The notes beneath the pieces are model-generated. The model saw only the letters and a list, made by a program, of their open reading frames with translations, ran no database searches and was not told the DNA's origin. A program made the position numbers and the translations under genes. A stretch of 64,000 nt of DNA from Pocillopora verrucosa (Eukaryota; Cnidaria; Anthozoa; Scleractinia; Pocilloporidae): contig NC_089319.1 of NCBI RefSeq assembly GCF_036669915.1, positions 4,880,826 to 4,944,825 of the forward strand, read 5' to 3'. Shown piece after piece: positions 1-11,798 of this stretch (its first letter is position 1; every line of letters starts with the position of its first letter).

Positions 1-2331
1 TTGCTACACATTTCCTTGTAAATAAGTCACAAGTGTTTGGTGCTAGATCAAGACTACTAACTGACCTACCTGATAAGTTTGAGTATTCTTAATACATGTT
101 GCCAGGATAATGTGTGGATGTTATAAGGAGAAGTTACATTTTAATCACTTATGGGAGTTAAAGGGTTAAGAGGTTGTCTTGGTAATGTTTGGTCAAGATT
201 GCAGCTTAATTTGAATTGACCACTCCCTCTATGTGGCCGGAAATATTGCTAAACATGCATGCCTGTGCCACACATCGGTCCTTAAGATCAGACAGTCTTG
301 ACTTATTAAAGTAAAATACTGAAGGTGAACTGAGCTTCGTGAAGAGATGAAATGCAAACTCACCTTTCGTACAATGGGTTGTCGCTTTCCTTCACTGTTT
401 CATCGCTGAAAGAAGGCAATTTGGAATCACATTTTGTGGAAAAGCGTACAAATTGAGTGTTTGAATTTGATCAATAAAATTGGCAAACTAGTTTAACCTG
501 TTATTATACATTCCAGGTGGGTCGACATATGTGTAAGGATTATCATTTTCTTCTTCATCACAGCCAGAACTGAAAGCAGAAAAACATGCAAGTATGTGTT
601 TGATAAGATTCTTCATATACATTCACACGTTACAAGCCCCGTTGCTCCCTCTCAACCTGACTTTGAAAAAAGCTCACCGGGCGCGACAATTTTAGGATTT
701 ACGGCAGATGCAGGGAGTGAAGTAGAAGCGACACGACCATCAGTGACAAAGAAATGTAGAATTGTAACCCTGGCCACAAACTTTCACAGGTTTTACCTCG
801 TGTTACACTCATCCGTGGGGGTGGCGTAAATGGAGACTGCTTTCTCGTCCGGTTGAAAGCTCACTGCAGGTGTGTTCCGGTTGTTTTGATTTTCCCTACT
901 ACGCCTGCAGTAAATTTGAAAATCCAAAAAAAAAAAAACCTGGATGAAACAAAAAGTTTGCTTCACTAGCGGTGTGCGAACTTTTGTAAAGATTTTCCGT
1001 ACATCTAGCTTACTCAAAAGGTGCCATTCACGATCGATAGTTGAGTTCAAAATGAGATCAGAAAAGTAAATTACGAGAGATTCCTATACGACTTGCTATG
1101 TACACTTGTGAAGTTGGAAAAACCCCACATTGGCACTTCATAATTTTAAATGAGAAAACGTAATTATCCGTACTGTCTGCTTAAACAAACCCTTTACCTC
1201 CCAAGATCTTATTAGTGATTATCCTTACTTTCTGCTTAACAATTCTCATGATAACAATTTGATATTGGATCAACTAATAATCCCTTAATTGATATTTTTC
1301 TTTATTCTCATCACTTCTATACATGATATTGTATTTATATTGTAAGGAGAAATTCTTTCTTAGTCACTCATGGGAGGTAAAGGGTTAAGGATATAATATC
1401 GATAACAAAAAGTTGAACTTACCGCTTTTTGTGAAAACAAAACAAGGTTATTGCGAGTATCGCACAAATTACTACTAAAGCTGCAGTCAATCCAGCAATT
1501 AGGGAGGTGTTTGACTCAGACTCTCTTCCATCGTCCAATGTGTCAGACAAACCTTCTCCTCTTGTCATGGAGGTGTGATCTGTTTTATCTGGAGAGCTGA
1601 GTTTGCTCTCTCTAGTAGAAGATATCTCTTGAGTGGTCTCTACGCTTGATGACGTCGTAGTTACTTTGTCTTTGACCATGTTTGTCTGAGTTGAGGCAAG
1701 GGTAGTGCTAGTAGTTGTTTTGGCTGCTGTGTTAAGAAAAGTAGCATATTTTTATGTTTGTGGCATATACGCTATATATTGCTATTTGAGGGCATGTCAG
1801 CATCTCTTCCACTAATTGGTTAAACTACGCTGTACTTGATTATGAGATTTCTATCGCGTTATAGTGTTCATGTCGGCAAAGCCCGAATCACTGAACTATT
1901 CAGCATAAAAATCGAGAGTGAATGTTGAAGTATTTTTTAAAGTAAAATCGTCTAGTTATTCAAAACGTAACAACAACCCAAGCGCATATTTTTGTTATTA
2001 TGTTTGCAACCGCTCGCTGTTATGCTAGTCACTCTACTTACTCTCTATTACGCAATAGATAGCGGGTAGCGTAGCCAATCAGATTGTGACATTCTGATTA
2101 GATTGCATATTCGCTTTAAACTAATACCTATCGTCACAGTTATTACGTGTTCTTATATCGGTCAATTTTGCGAGCTGTACTCTACTGAGCAGCTCGTTAA
2201 AGTAGAAAACTGTTTGTGTGGACAAAATCTCTCATTCCACCCCTTCCCTTCCCCGAAGTAACTTCAAAAAAGTTATGACTTTCTTGGCCAAAGAGCAAAT
2301 CGCAGCGGAGAAAAGGCTTTTTTAGACTTGC

Positions 2332-2676
2332 ACTTAATCTTTATAGCTTGGTACCTGGCACGAAATCCTTTGCCAGACCAACTAGCATCTGATTGAAAAA
2401 TAACCGTAACATTATTACCACTGGAATTTAATTGAGGCGTTGTCATGTCACAGACTTGATCAATGAGAACGGTTGTTCCGTTAATTGTTTCCCGCACGTA
2501 GACAAAGTCACACCAACAGCAACCGGACTCTAAACTGACGTCATCAAAAGTTATCAGAATAGTGTAATTCCAAGGGACTTCAATATGCCACTTGCACCAG
2601 GCCTTGTTACTATAGTTTTGTGGATAGTATGGACTGTGGAATGTGCCATTCAGTGCTGTCATTGTCTGCGTGCACT
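2332..2676 (-). pseudogene. Gene A CUB-domain exon
   Basis: Phase 1-1 exon with a CUB domain: an ECTQ start, SPYYPQNY, CKWHIEVP, SLESGCCWC, the CDFV strand and FQSD...GFRARY. The Glu and two Asp positions typical of calcium-binding CUB domains are present. It is three bases shorter than the B and C exons, in frame. The 3' donor at 2331-2330 is GC rather than GT, and the last exon base is T rather than G, so splicing here is doubtful. The domain itself is intact. Confidence 0.75.
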
Positions 2677-3231
2677 CTGTTCGAATGTAAGGAAAACCAA
2701 ATTGAGAAAAAATATATAAACATTGACCAATAATCCTACCTCGATGTTTAAGGGTGTCGCCTAGTGAAGTCTACTACGTTGAAGGGTTAAAATATTGTAT
2801 TGAGTCCCTAACGTTAGCGTTTTAACATATAGAAAGTCTTAAGCCGTTTTCCCTTTTGAAAATTACGGTATACTTAGATTGATAGATCTCAAGTTCATGG
2901 AACATTACCTTGCTAAGTAAGGTTCGGGTTTGGAGGGGTCGTTTACAAGACAATTGCCTTTTATTGTCCTAACGAGGATTTCGTGTCGATGACGTCTTTC
3001 ACTTGATCAATTAGTTTGACCTAAGAGAAGGTATTTTTTTTTCTTTCGGTTGTTACAGGCAGGCTTATGAGGTAGGAGACTAGGTAAGAAGGTCGAAAAC
3101 CGATTAGGTCACACAAGCATAGAGGGAACATCCAGGCCTAATTCAGATGATGAATAACTCCAGCCTATCAGATGTTTTTTATCATGACTAGTTGTTACAA
3201 ATCACAACTTGATGCTAAAAGAGCCTGGTAC

Positions 3232-3870
3232 CTCTATAGTAACAGTAATATATTGTCGGCATGTGGAAACCGGCTCCATAGGGATATGGGAACGATTTCG
3301 CGTCTATATTACGATCATCTTCTGTGTCATATATAATGTATTCCTTCTTATGTATGGTGTTCAGAACTTCCTGACAATGTGGTCTAAACGCCATCAAGTA
3401 AAAGGGAGACGCAAAGGGAAGATCTACTGGCTCTTTATATCCGTCAACAGTGGTCCTACAGCAAAAGAATATCTTTGTGTTGTGATCAAATACTCCTTTT
3501 GGAAGAACGCCGGCATGGGCGTTTTTGTTTGTTCCGTCAGCACCATCTTCGTCATCCCAAAACACCCAACCACTCTGCAGTCCATCTGGACAATCAGAGC
3601 CTTTCTGATAGATGCAGTACTCCCCGGCAGGCCATCGGGGTCGATTTCTTTCGACTGTTGCTGTTATGTTGTCCTTTATACAGAAATACTGTTCGACATC
3701 ACCCGAGACCCAGCCTTTGAGCTGAGAGTTCGGCGAGACAGTAGTAGCACTATTCTCGTCCTCGAGATCCTAGTAGATGTATCCTGTTTGCCATTGAAAT
3801 CCATTTGGACAGCCACTTTTTGGCATGGGTAGTCCATACATTCCTGACGGCCATAATGCAGCACAGCAAA
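3232..3870 (-). pseudogene. Gene A ApeC exon with internal stop
   Basis: Phase 1-1 exon encoding an ApeC domain (apextrin C-terminal domain). Visible hallmarks are WPSGMYGLPM, the SGCP turn, RWPAGEYCIY, FWDDEDG, FFCC, PFYLMAF, CQEV and YCYYRG, in family order. Compared with the B and C copies there is an in-frame 6-base loss after SGCP and the TAG at 3770-3772. The rest of the frame is open. About 36 of some 213 residues differ from copy B by eye. Confidence 0.8.
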
Positions 3871-4808
3871 CTATGGAGAATGAAGATAGCGGTATTGCTT
3901 ATTTGAAACCTAAAATTGCGAGTCGATTTCTGTTCCACCTATCCCGCACTTACATAAATAGTTGAAAACCCCTGCGGATTTATTTTCACCGTCTCGAAGG
4001 GAATTGTGGCAAACTCTTGCAAAGGATATTTGAAGTTTTTTTTTTTTTTTCTTGCGGAGGTATGAAGAACTTTGAACATTGTGCTCGACGGTGGAGAAGC
4101 TCGACGAATGTGAAAATGACGCTCTTTACGACAAACACGTCGCCCTGTTTATGATACAACTAAGAGCATTTAGACGGAGCGCAGTTCGACGAAGCCATTC
4201 TTGCGAGACAAACATTGAGTAATTAGGTGGCTGAAATTTGCATAATATTCAATTAATGTGTCTGTGCTTTTTTCATCACGGTACTCCATTCGGCATTTTA
4301 CGGCGCCTACCCGCTGAGTTTCATTAACTCAAGTTAATTTGTGAAGGAAGGAAACATTCATCTTGTGAGGAATATCACATTCTTCTTGGTTTTTTTAATT
4401 TCTCTCGTCGAATTTTTCGATTAACGGGGGTACTGTCTATGTAATGATGAAAATTTTAAACTCGGAAGAAGTGATACCCAGATTTTTACTGAAGCATGTT
4501 CGTATAAGCCGCTTTCAATTTCGATGAATGGCCTCCAAATTATTTTACCGTAGCTCGGTGAAATATGCCAGGCCTTTCAAAGTTTACCGTGTCAAAATTC
4601 GCAGTTAATACATTTTTCAATTCTGTATCCAAAATTCAGGCCCTTGGATACAAAAACGCATAAATGTTGTTGTGACACCGTACGCATCAAACACGAAAGA
4701 GAAAAGGTTTGAGCACATACCTTCTGAAGCAAGACAGCTGAGACACAGAAATCTTACCATTCTGTGAAGAACATGTAAAAGTTGTGAAATCAACAAAGTG
4801 CGAACCAT

Positions 4809-7245
4809 GCTTTGTTTTTTTCTTCCATCGGTTCTTTGTTGGTTAAAATATATTTACCCAGGGTTGAAGATAACTGCAATTTTATCCGCAAGAGCTGGCC
4901 CTATCGATCGATGATAGCTTCTTCTCTTTGAGGTTGGTCACAGTCAGATGATTCATGCGTGACCTTGTTGTTATATAAGCAAAGCAAACAGGAAATTAGC
5001 TTCAGTACTTCACAATGATCACGTCCTTAAATGTCCTCGCCTCACCAACGTTCTGTCCTTTAACAGAGCTGATCAAATTTTAATTGATTGCCTTGCGACT
5101 TGATGGAAAATCGATTTTCAATGGAAGAACAGAGTTTAAATTTTATTTTCTATTATTCATGACTTGTTTCGAGTATTGTTATCACACGTCAAAGCAAACT
5201 ATTAAATCTTCTGACAATTTCCGCATTGTGTTTAAATGACAGGAATGTGACAATTTTATCCTCTTTAATTTCATTGAATTTGGGAACTTGATCTTGTGTT
5301 TTCGGACGAAATTAAACTATTACAAAATGCGAAATTACATATTTCGATGTCGCGAAAACCGTCATGTCTCAATTCTGAACAATGCCAAAGCTGATTTCAA
5401 AGACGAGCTGCGTGCAGTTCGTTAATAAAATTAGATCAGTTTGAGATTTGAATAAAGAACTATCGATAAGAGGACGAGTTTAGGTAGATTTTACCAAATA
5501 CGTGGGATACATAAATGGATTTAAGACTTTAAACTGAACTGACTGAACTTTGAAATTGAATACAGGATAATTTATTATAAAACCGGTTGTCATATTTGGG
5601 CCAAACGTGCAGAAACTTGAATTTGAAAATGTTTTCCCCTTTGGTAGCATGGGCACTATCTGGCTATAACCATGATATGTAGTGTTCGCTATGTTTTTCC
5701 AGATAGCAAGGAGTCGTATCATAAGCTAAAAACTCTATGGGAGTGTTGAAATGTTAACAAGGATGATATGAAATCGGCCAGGAGGGCGAAGAAACACCTC
5801 ACCTCAGTTGATTAAAATTTAATTTTCCTCTACGGAAGTTTTCAGACGAAGATTCCTTTCTTTTTTTAGTGCTTTATTCGTTACTGCCGATTTTTGCTCC
5901 ATGTTCTTAAAGGAACACTTTCTTAAGCTGGTCCGCCTTCAATTGTATATGAAAACATCACTCATGTATGAATTGCAGTAAAGACTTAGCTAATTAAAGT
6001 AAAAAACTTTCAGAATAATCTAGTGCCTTGAAGCAAAACGGTGGCGTTTCTATCTCCCTTCTCCAGACAAAGTACGGTCCGTTGCCTCTCTTAACCCCAG
6101 GCTGATAAAAACATCAACAGCTGTTGCCATTTTGACGGAAGAAAGGCGTATATATTTAAATTTTCTTTACTAGGAGATCAGTTTCATAGGCGATTGACTG
6201 TTACTCTGTAGTTGACGACGGAGTGGTCGACTCCTTCCTTGCTATCTTATTTACCGGTGAAGGTATGAATTGCAACTTATTTGTGACTGAAGAGATTCCT
6301 TTGCGAGGGAAGAAAAAATCGATTAGAATTTGCCTTGCTCTCAACGTTTGGCTTAATGACATATTTGGTAATTACACCCAACTATTAGCCTTGACATAGC
6401 CGTTCATTGCTTGCTTGGGTATGATTTAGGGCTAGGTATAATTGCTATGAGATTTAGCTCACAAGCTTCAAGTGCCTTCCATTCAGGATCAGATTCTTTG
6501 TTTGTAAGTAAGACGTTTCCAATAAACAACGTTGATTCAACTAATGGACATTATTCAAACGTGTCTAATCATGAAGTTTTGAAAAAGTATTGTCTGACCA
6601 CACCATGGCTGTTTTGCACTTGCAAATTTGAGTTCAATCAACGCGTCTATTATCTTGTATGAAGCCAAAAAATTAAAAATCAACGAAGTATGCCTTCAGT
6701 CCACAGTCGTCACACATATACTAGACCATCCTCGAAATTGAGAGAGAAAAAAGACAGTTTAAAAGTGTTATTAATTACTCTTTCCTTCCTTTCAATTGCG
6801 CTTTTGTTTAACTTATTAACATCAAAATATGTGTTTATTGAAATAATTTCACATGATGAAATTTACTCTTGACTGACTTTCTATTTCAACCTTGGACCAA
6901 TAAGGTCTCTTGTTTAAAAAACCGATGAAATGAATGATGTTGCTACTGCATGGTGAAATCGTTGCTTAAGGTTTATAAATAGCAAGAGATTATACAATAT
7001 CTTATATTGAGTCTAATCTTGACAAACCTTTGCCCATATGAGGTAGCGAAACCCAGCTTAAAACAGGTGCGATAATTTTGATCTCGATGCTAAGAAAAAA
7101 CATTTTTATAGATCAATATTATGTTATCATTAACTGAGGCTTTATTAGGATGTATCCAAGTATTCTCTTACAACGCAATTTCCTCCCCAGTCATGCATGG
7201 CAGCAAAACCAAGGCTACGTTTAGAACTGATAATGTAACACTGAC
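4809..7245. other. 5' flank of gene A, no gene seen
   Basis: Shared with units B (from 18310) and C (31314-33802). AT-rich, many stops in all frames. Near 6430-6600 a minus-strand stretch reading TNKESDPEWKALEACELNL is kept in both A and C; it might be a further tail or terminal exon but I could not place splice sites. Confidence 0.5.
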
Positions 7246-7284
7246 CCTTCATACACCGGATTGATGCATTCAGCCTCTTCTACA
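7246..7284 (-). CDS. Copy of the NPVY tail mini-exon in unit A
   Basis: 39-base phase 2-2 exon (EAECINPVYEG, donor GTCAGT), the counterpart of 33803-33841 of gene D. It is either a far 3' tail exon of gene B or an orphan carried along when the unit was duplicated from sequence next to gene D. The acceptor CAAAG is weak. The corresponding piece is gone from unit B. Confidence 0.45.
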
Positions 7285-9599
7285 CTTTGTAAAACATCAC
7301 CCATGCTGGAACGAGATAATCACTCCAGTTATAAGTAATGCCATAAACAATGTTGTAGACATGTTTGCCAATGATGTACTCCCAAATCATGCCGATGTCA
7401 GCATAATTAAAATTGACATCACTGGGAAGTTCAAACTCTCTGAGGAGGAGATTACGTATGTAACATGACACTACTGGATGAAAATACTTTTATAGTAGTA
7501 TGAATGTTGTGTGGGTGGATTGAACCCTGAAATACATTTTATAAGTAGATAGTATGCTATTCAAATATTTTCATTGACGAGTTTCTGTTAAATGGTCACC
7601 TTTTCACTCGGGTATTGTATCAGGAGTTTCAATAATTTTTCCATAAACAGCTGATGATTGTGTAAAATGACTATAAGGTGAAATCCAAACACCTGCAGGT
7701 TAAACAGCATTAAGCATTAAGATGTCTTACAAGGAGAAGTAGACCACCAGTAACTTGCTTTTTTTGAAACCCCTGTGCATGGTTTAAAAATACGCAGTAG
7801 CTGAATATTTTATTGAGTTAGTGTACAGTTGTATAGTACAAATTGGGTTAGACAACTTTGGAGAAGGGTTTCTGAGGCCAGTCATACCCCCCTGCCAAAA
7901 CTTTAGGGAGTGCCAATCTTTTTACCTACATGTTGATGGAGCAGGTTCTTCTTTGTTTAACTTAAGAGAGGGTTCCAATTCCTCAAAGATAAATAGTTTT
8001 CAGATAGCGACCACTTACTAGTGATGACAGATACATATAGGTAATGACATTACATTTCTTTGAAGCCTGCTCCAGGTAGTTGCAAATGAGTGTACAAAAA
8101 CAGGCGTGGTGTCGGTGCATCGCATACCAAAATCTCCCTTGTTTCTGCCCTGTTGTTGCTTTGGTGCTACAGCTATATTTACTTTTTTGCTCTGCTTTAC
8201 TTACTGAATGCCTTGAAAAGGCTTTGTTTGTTGTAGAATCTGGTGTACAGCTGACACGAGGTTGGAAAAAGGAAATTTTTGTTGCCCTTAAGGGTACTTG
8301 CATTTTAATCAAACCTTTGTTTTATTTTGTTTTTATGTACATTGTTTTAAAATTATTTTGTATGAGCTCATGCTTTATTTGTGAACTTTGCATTACTAAC
8401 TCCATTTTAAGTGTCACAGTATCTCCATGAGCCATTCTTGAATATGCTTTTGGTGTCTAGATCTCATTAATGTTTCTCCTTAATGTCTGCCATAAAATCC
8501 TTATGATGTTAGTTTGAAGAATTTGGTATTGGATCAACTAAGACTCCCTTAATTTATATTTTTCTTTATTTTCATCACTTCTCTGCTTGATATCGAGTTG
8601 ATATTGTGAAGAGACATTATGTCTTGATGACTAATGAGAGTTATAAGGTTAAAGGCTTCACATGAGGTACATGTACAACAGAACTTGCCAGAATTTCATT
8701 AGCTTCTGGTTACTTCACAGTAGTATTTTCAATAACCAAATTTCTGCGTAGGAAAAAAAAACCTCAACTCTACCTGTGCATTATTTTTATTATTGCTTTT
8801 ACTTTACTTCTTATTGTTTTTATTTACATTACTATTATGGACATTACTCTTATCGGTACTATTGTCATAATTGATATTAATTTACATGAATATAACTCAA
8901 GACTTGCCATAAAACTGTGAAATTTAATTTTGGAACAAATGTTGATTTTCTTTTAAGGAAGAAAAGCTCTTATTCAAACGTTCAAAAAGAGGAAATATCG
9001 GGAGATTCTTGAGAAGGTACAATATGTTAAAATGCTTAATCAATTTTCTCCTTTCCGTATCTAATTTTTCTCCAAAACTATAATTAGCAGTTGTATTGCA
9101 AGTCTTCGATTCTTGTCTCTAATTGTAAAAATAAACATAAGAAAAAGTTACATGTAGTATTAAGAGGTGTCATTCCTTGTAACAGGCTCCTTGGAACTTT
9201 TTCAAGTTAAAGGCATCCTGAAATACAAAAGAATGAAAATAACATTTTAATCTTATTTGAAACTTTCATCGTATAGTTTATTTAATAAATAAAAGAAAAG
9301 AGATTTAAGCACTGCAGATCTGGGAAAATGGCAGGATTTATTTCGGCGTTCAGTGTTCCTAAGTATATATATGAATCTTTACAAATCGCCAAAGAAAGGC
9401 CTTTAGGTTGACTTTTCCTCTTCATAACAAACCAGAAATTTTACCAAGTACCATAGAACTTCGTAAATTCTGATGTTTTAAATCATGTTTGATAAATTAC
9501 TACCATATGCCTGAATGACGTTCATAAAGGAGGACACTCATTGCAATTGGTCCGTGGTTTACTAGAGGCTGGGACTTATGGTGGGGTGGAATATTGGCA
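7285..9599. other. Unit A spacer
   Basis: No convincing gene. Holds one MITE copy (8448-8660). A block at 7983-8312 is open on both strands and is kept open in unit B (21106-21435); see rejected items. Confidence 0.5.
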
Positions 9600-9737
9600 A
9601 GCACTTAACTTAAATCTATGAAAGATACCTCTCGCACAGTGAACTGTAGATGCCTTCATCACGATTTGGGTCACGCTGATTCAAACTGAAAAAAGTTAGA
9701 GAAAAAAAGTGAAAAAAAAAGTATTCGAAACCATAGA

Positions 9738-9795
9738 GGGTGGAGGAGGGAAGGGCGGGGGGAGGGAAGGGCGGGGGGGGAAAGGCGGGGGGAGT
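9738..9795 (+). repeat. G-rich tract with G-quadruplex potential
   Basis: Repeated GGAGGGAAGGGCGGGG units with many runs of three or more G. Weaker versions occur at about 10738-10765 and 24941-24961. Confidence 0.6.
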
Positions 9796-11238
9796 TGCTA
9801 GAAACCATGGCCTTTGAATCTAGTTCTTTGACTCAATGAAAGACCGTCACAGGGAGAATGAGTTTGGTATGATGTTATTTAATTTTTGAACATTTCATTT
9901 GATGGAATCATTTGATAGTTTAGCTTTTGGATGCGTAGCTCACTTCTGATGAATGTGTATTTTTTTATATAAGTGGAAAATCGAAAATATGCTATCTGTA
10001 GTGAACTCCTGTTTCTGAACAGACCTCCCAATCGTGTCTCTCGGATTTTGTCTCTTGGTAACGACGCATGCTGGGATTGGTCGTTTTTGTGGGCAGTGTT
10101 GTGCTACAAGGCCGTTATTGGGTGGAAAGGAATACTTCCCTACCTTTCATACACTCGTGCATCAGCTGTCTTCCCGCTTTCAGCACTGATAGAAGAAAAT
10201 AACAGTTATAAATTACTTAAAAAAAAGCCGATCTTGTCTTTCAAAAAATATAAAGAAGGAATAGGTATTGGCTAACCCGCCTCTGTAGAGAGGCTTTTCA
10301 CTTTGTTATTGATTAAAGACAAGAAAGTTTCAATGAACGAATGATTTAACTTTTAAAATTGACCAAAAACTTAAATAGTTACAGGCAAAGATCTTCCTAC
10401 TTCTCTAAGTTCAATAAAAATTTCAAAGAATAATGATCAGTTGCTAGTTTGACCTAATGCGTAACTGAGATGTGATTAAGATGATGGAAATCACTTCTTG
10501 ACACTAGAATGCTTCTTATTTCCAAAATTAGGGACAAATATTTCTTAGTGCTTCTACATTTCGAGGACGCTTCAATTCGATTGATATGTATCTCTTTATT
10601 TGAGCACTTAACTTAAATCTCTTAAAGATACCTCTCGCCCAGTGAACTGTAGATACCCTCATGATTTGGGTCACGCTGATTCAAACTAAAAAAAAGTTAG
10701 AGAACAAAAGTGAAAAAAGTATTTGAAGCCGTGGACGGTGGGGGAAGGAAGGTGGGGAGGGGGGCAGTTGTTAGGAACCACAGCCTTTGAATCTAGTTAT
10801 GCTTTACTCAATGAAAGACTGTCGCAAGGAGAACGAGTTTGGTATTATTTTATTTAATTCATGAAAGTTACATTTGATGGAATCATTTGGTAGTTTTCCT
10901 TTTAATGCGTAGCTCACTTTTGATGAATGTGTATTTTTTTAATAAAAGTGGAAAATTGGGAATATGCTATCTGTGGTGAACTTCTGTTTCAGAACAGGCC
11001 TCTTAATCGTGTTATTCAGATTTTGTCTCTTAGTAACGACGCATGCTGGGATTGGTCGATTTAGTGGGCAGTGTTCTGTTTCAAGACCGGTAAAAGGTAG
11101 AGAGGATTACTTCCCTACCTTTCGTACACTCCTGCATTAGCTGTCTTCCCGCTTTCAGCACTAAGAGAACAAAAACAGTTATAAATTACTGGGGAAAAAA
11201 ACCAATCTTGTCTTTCAAAAAATATAAAGAAGAAATAC

Positions 11239-11292
11239 TTATTGGCCAACCCCCCTCTGTAGAGAGGATTTCCTCTTTGTTTGACGGGATAT
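11239..11292 (-). CDS. Candidate distal tail mini-exon of gene B (NPLY)
   Basis: 54-base phase 2-2 exon with acceptor TTGCAAG and donor AA|GTATTT, encoding a stretch with GNPLYRG. It lies downstream of gene B in unit A, beyond the LINE. Its equivalent in unit B is 25450-25503. The tandem sister near 10262-10310 has lost its acceptor half and donor. It may be a genuine long-range tail exon or a relic. Confidence 0.45.
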   Translation of the reverse strand: MSRQTKRKSSLQRGVGQ

Positions 11293-11798
11293 CTTGCAGA
11301 GGTGGCTATTCTATCACTTTTGAAAATTAAAGACAATAGATACAGGCAAAGATCTTCCTACTTCTGTAAGTATATTAAAAATCTCAAAGAATAATGATCA
11401 GTTGATAATTTGACCTAATGCGTAATTGAGATGTGATTAAGATGATGGGAATTACTTCTTGTCAGATTGCTTTCTAAAATCAGGGACCAAAATATTTCTT
11501 AGTGCTTCTGTATTTCGAGAACGCTTCAATTCGATTGGCTTAAAGACCGATTCATATAACTCAGTTTATAACTCCTTGAAAAATTGGTTGCGGGAAGCTT
11601 CTGTGGAAGCACGCAAATATCGTGTCTTTTGTTATGGAGTTCTTTCAACCTTCCCCTTTGGATATTAACTTAACTACCACCGCTTTCAACATTGATAGCT
11701 TATCACTTTTAAATCGCGAACATTACTGATTTATGTAATGTGTACATCAGTGAGTTTAAAGTATGGACTTTCTCTGTGTGTTTTAAAGAGGGTGTCTT

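Larger units (their letters stand above)
364..4808 (-). pseudogene. Gene A: ApeC-CUB transmembrane receptor, probably inactivated
   Basis: First of three near-identical receptor copies. Exons, 5' to 3' on the minus strand: signal peptide 4721-4808, ApeC 3232-3870, CUB 2332-2676, stalk plus membrane helix 1423-1726, tail 498-569 and 364-405. The exon set matches genes B and C one for one. Two lesions are visible. A TAG at 3770-3772 replaces the Gln codon (CAG) that B, C and D carry in the motif YIYQDLED. The donor after the CUB exon reads GCAAGT where B has GTAAGT. A roughly 330-base piece of the following intron is also missing relative to B (junction near 2315). Translation would stop after about 60 residues. 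Membrane and tail exons are still open, so the loss looks recent. A polymorphic nonsense allele is the main alternative. Any exon downstream of 364 may lie outside the window; a tiny terminal exon at 306-318 is possible but weak. Confidence 0.7.
9600..11670. repeat. ~1-kb tandem duplication inside unit A
   Basis: Two copies, about 9600-10601 and 10602-11670, each beginning CACTTAACTTAAATCT and holding a G-rich tract, then a Cys/Trp-rich open stretch, then the NPLY mini-exon. Unit B has one copy (about 24793-25930). The first copy of the mini-exon is degraded, the second intact. Confidence 0.75.
166..11798. repeat. Tandem unit A
   Basis: First copy of a large tandem duplication containing gene A and its 5' flank. 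The opening TTAAGAGG...GTCTTG...AATGTTTGGTCAAGATTG recurs at 13482 and 26053. Intron 3 stretches (1735-2060 against 15025-15345) differ at only a few positions. Confidence 0.85.

Noticed and set aside
498-569. Calling DNPYTYV in tail exon 5 of A-C a strict NPxY motif
   Set aside because: The tyrosine is at the third and fifth positions, not the fourth; it is better described as a YxxV sorting-type motif. The strict NPxY is in exon 6.
3209-3832. Long plus-strand open frame over the gene A ApeC exon (likewise 16825-17175 and 29607-30095 over B and C)
   Set aside because: It is the antisense of the ApeC exon; openness follows from the codon bias of the real strand and the peptide has no domain features.
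7983-8312. 109-residue minus-strand frame kept open in unit B (21106-21435), with a plus-strand frame open over the same block
   Set aside because: The two units are so similar overall that shared openness means little. No domain, signal peptide or consistent 2-2 exon could be fitted.
9973-10275. Plus-strand 100-residue frame (Cys/Trp-rich) present in each copy of the 1-kb segment
   Set aside because: The frame is not preserved in the other copies (10945 and 25150 regions), and the conserved feature on the minus strand is the NPLY mini-exon.
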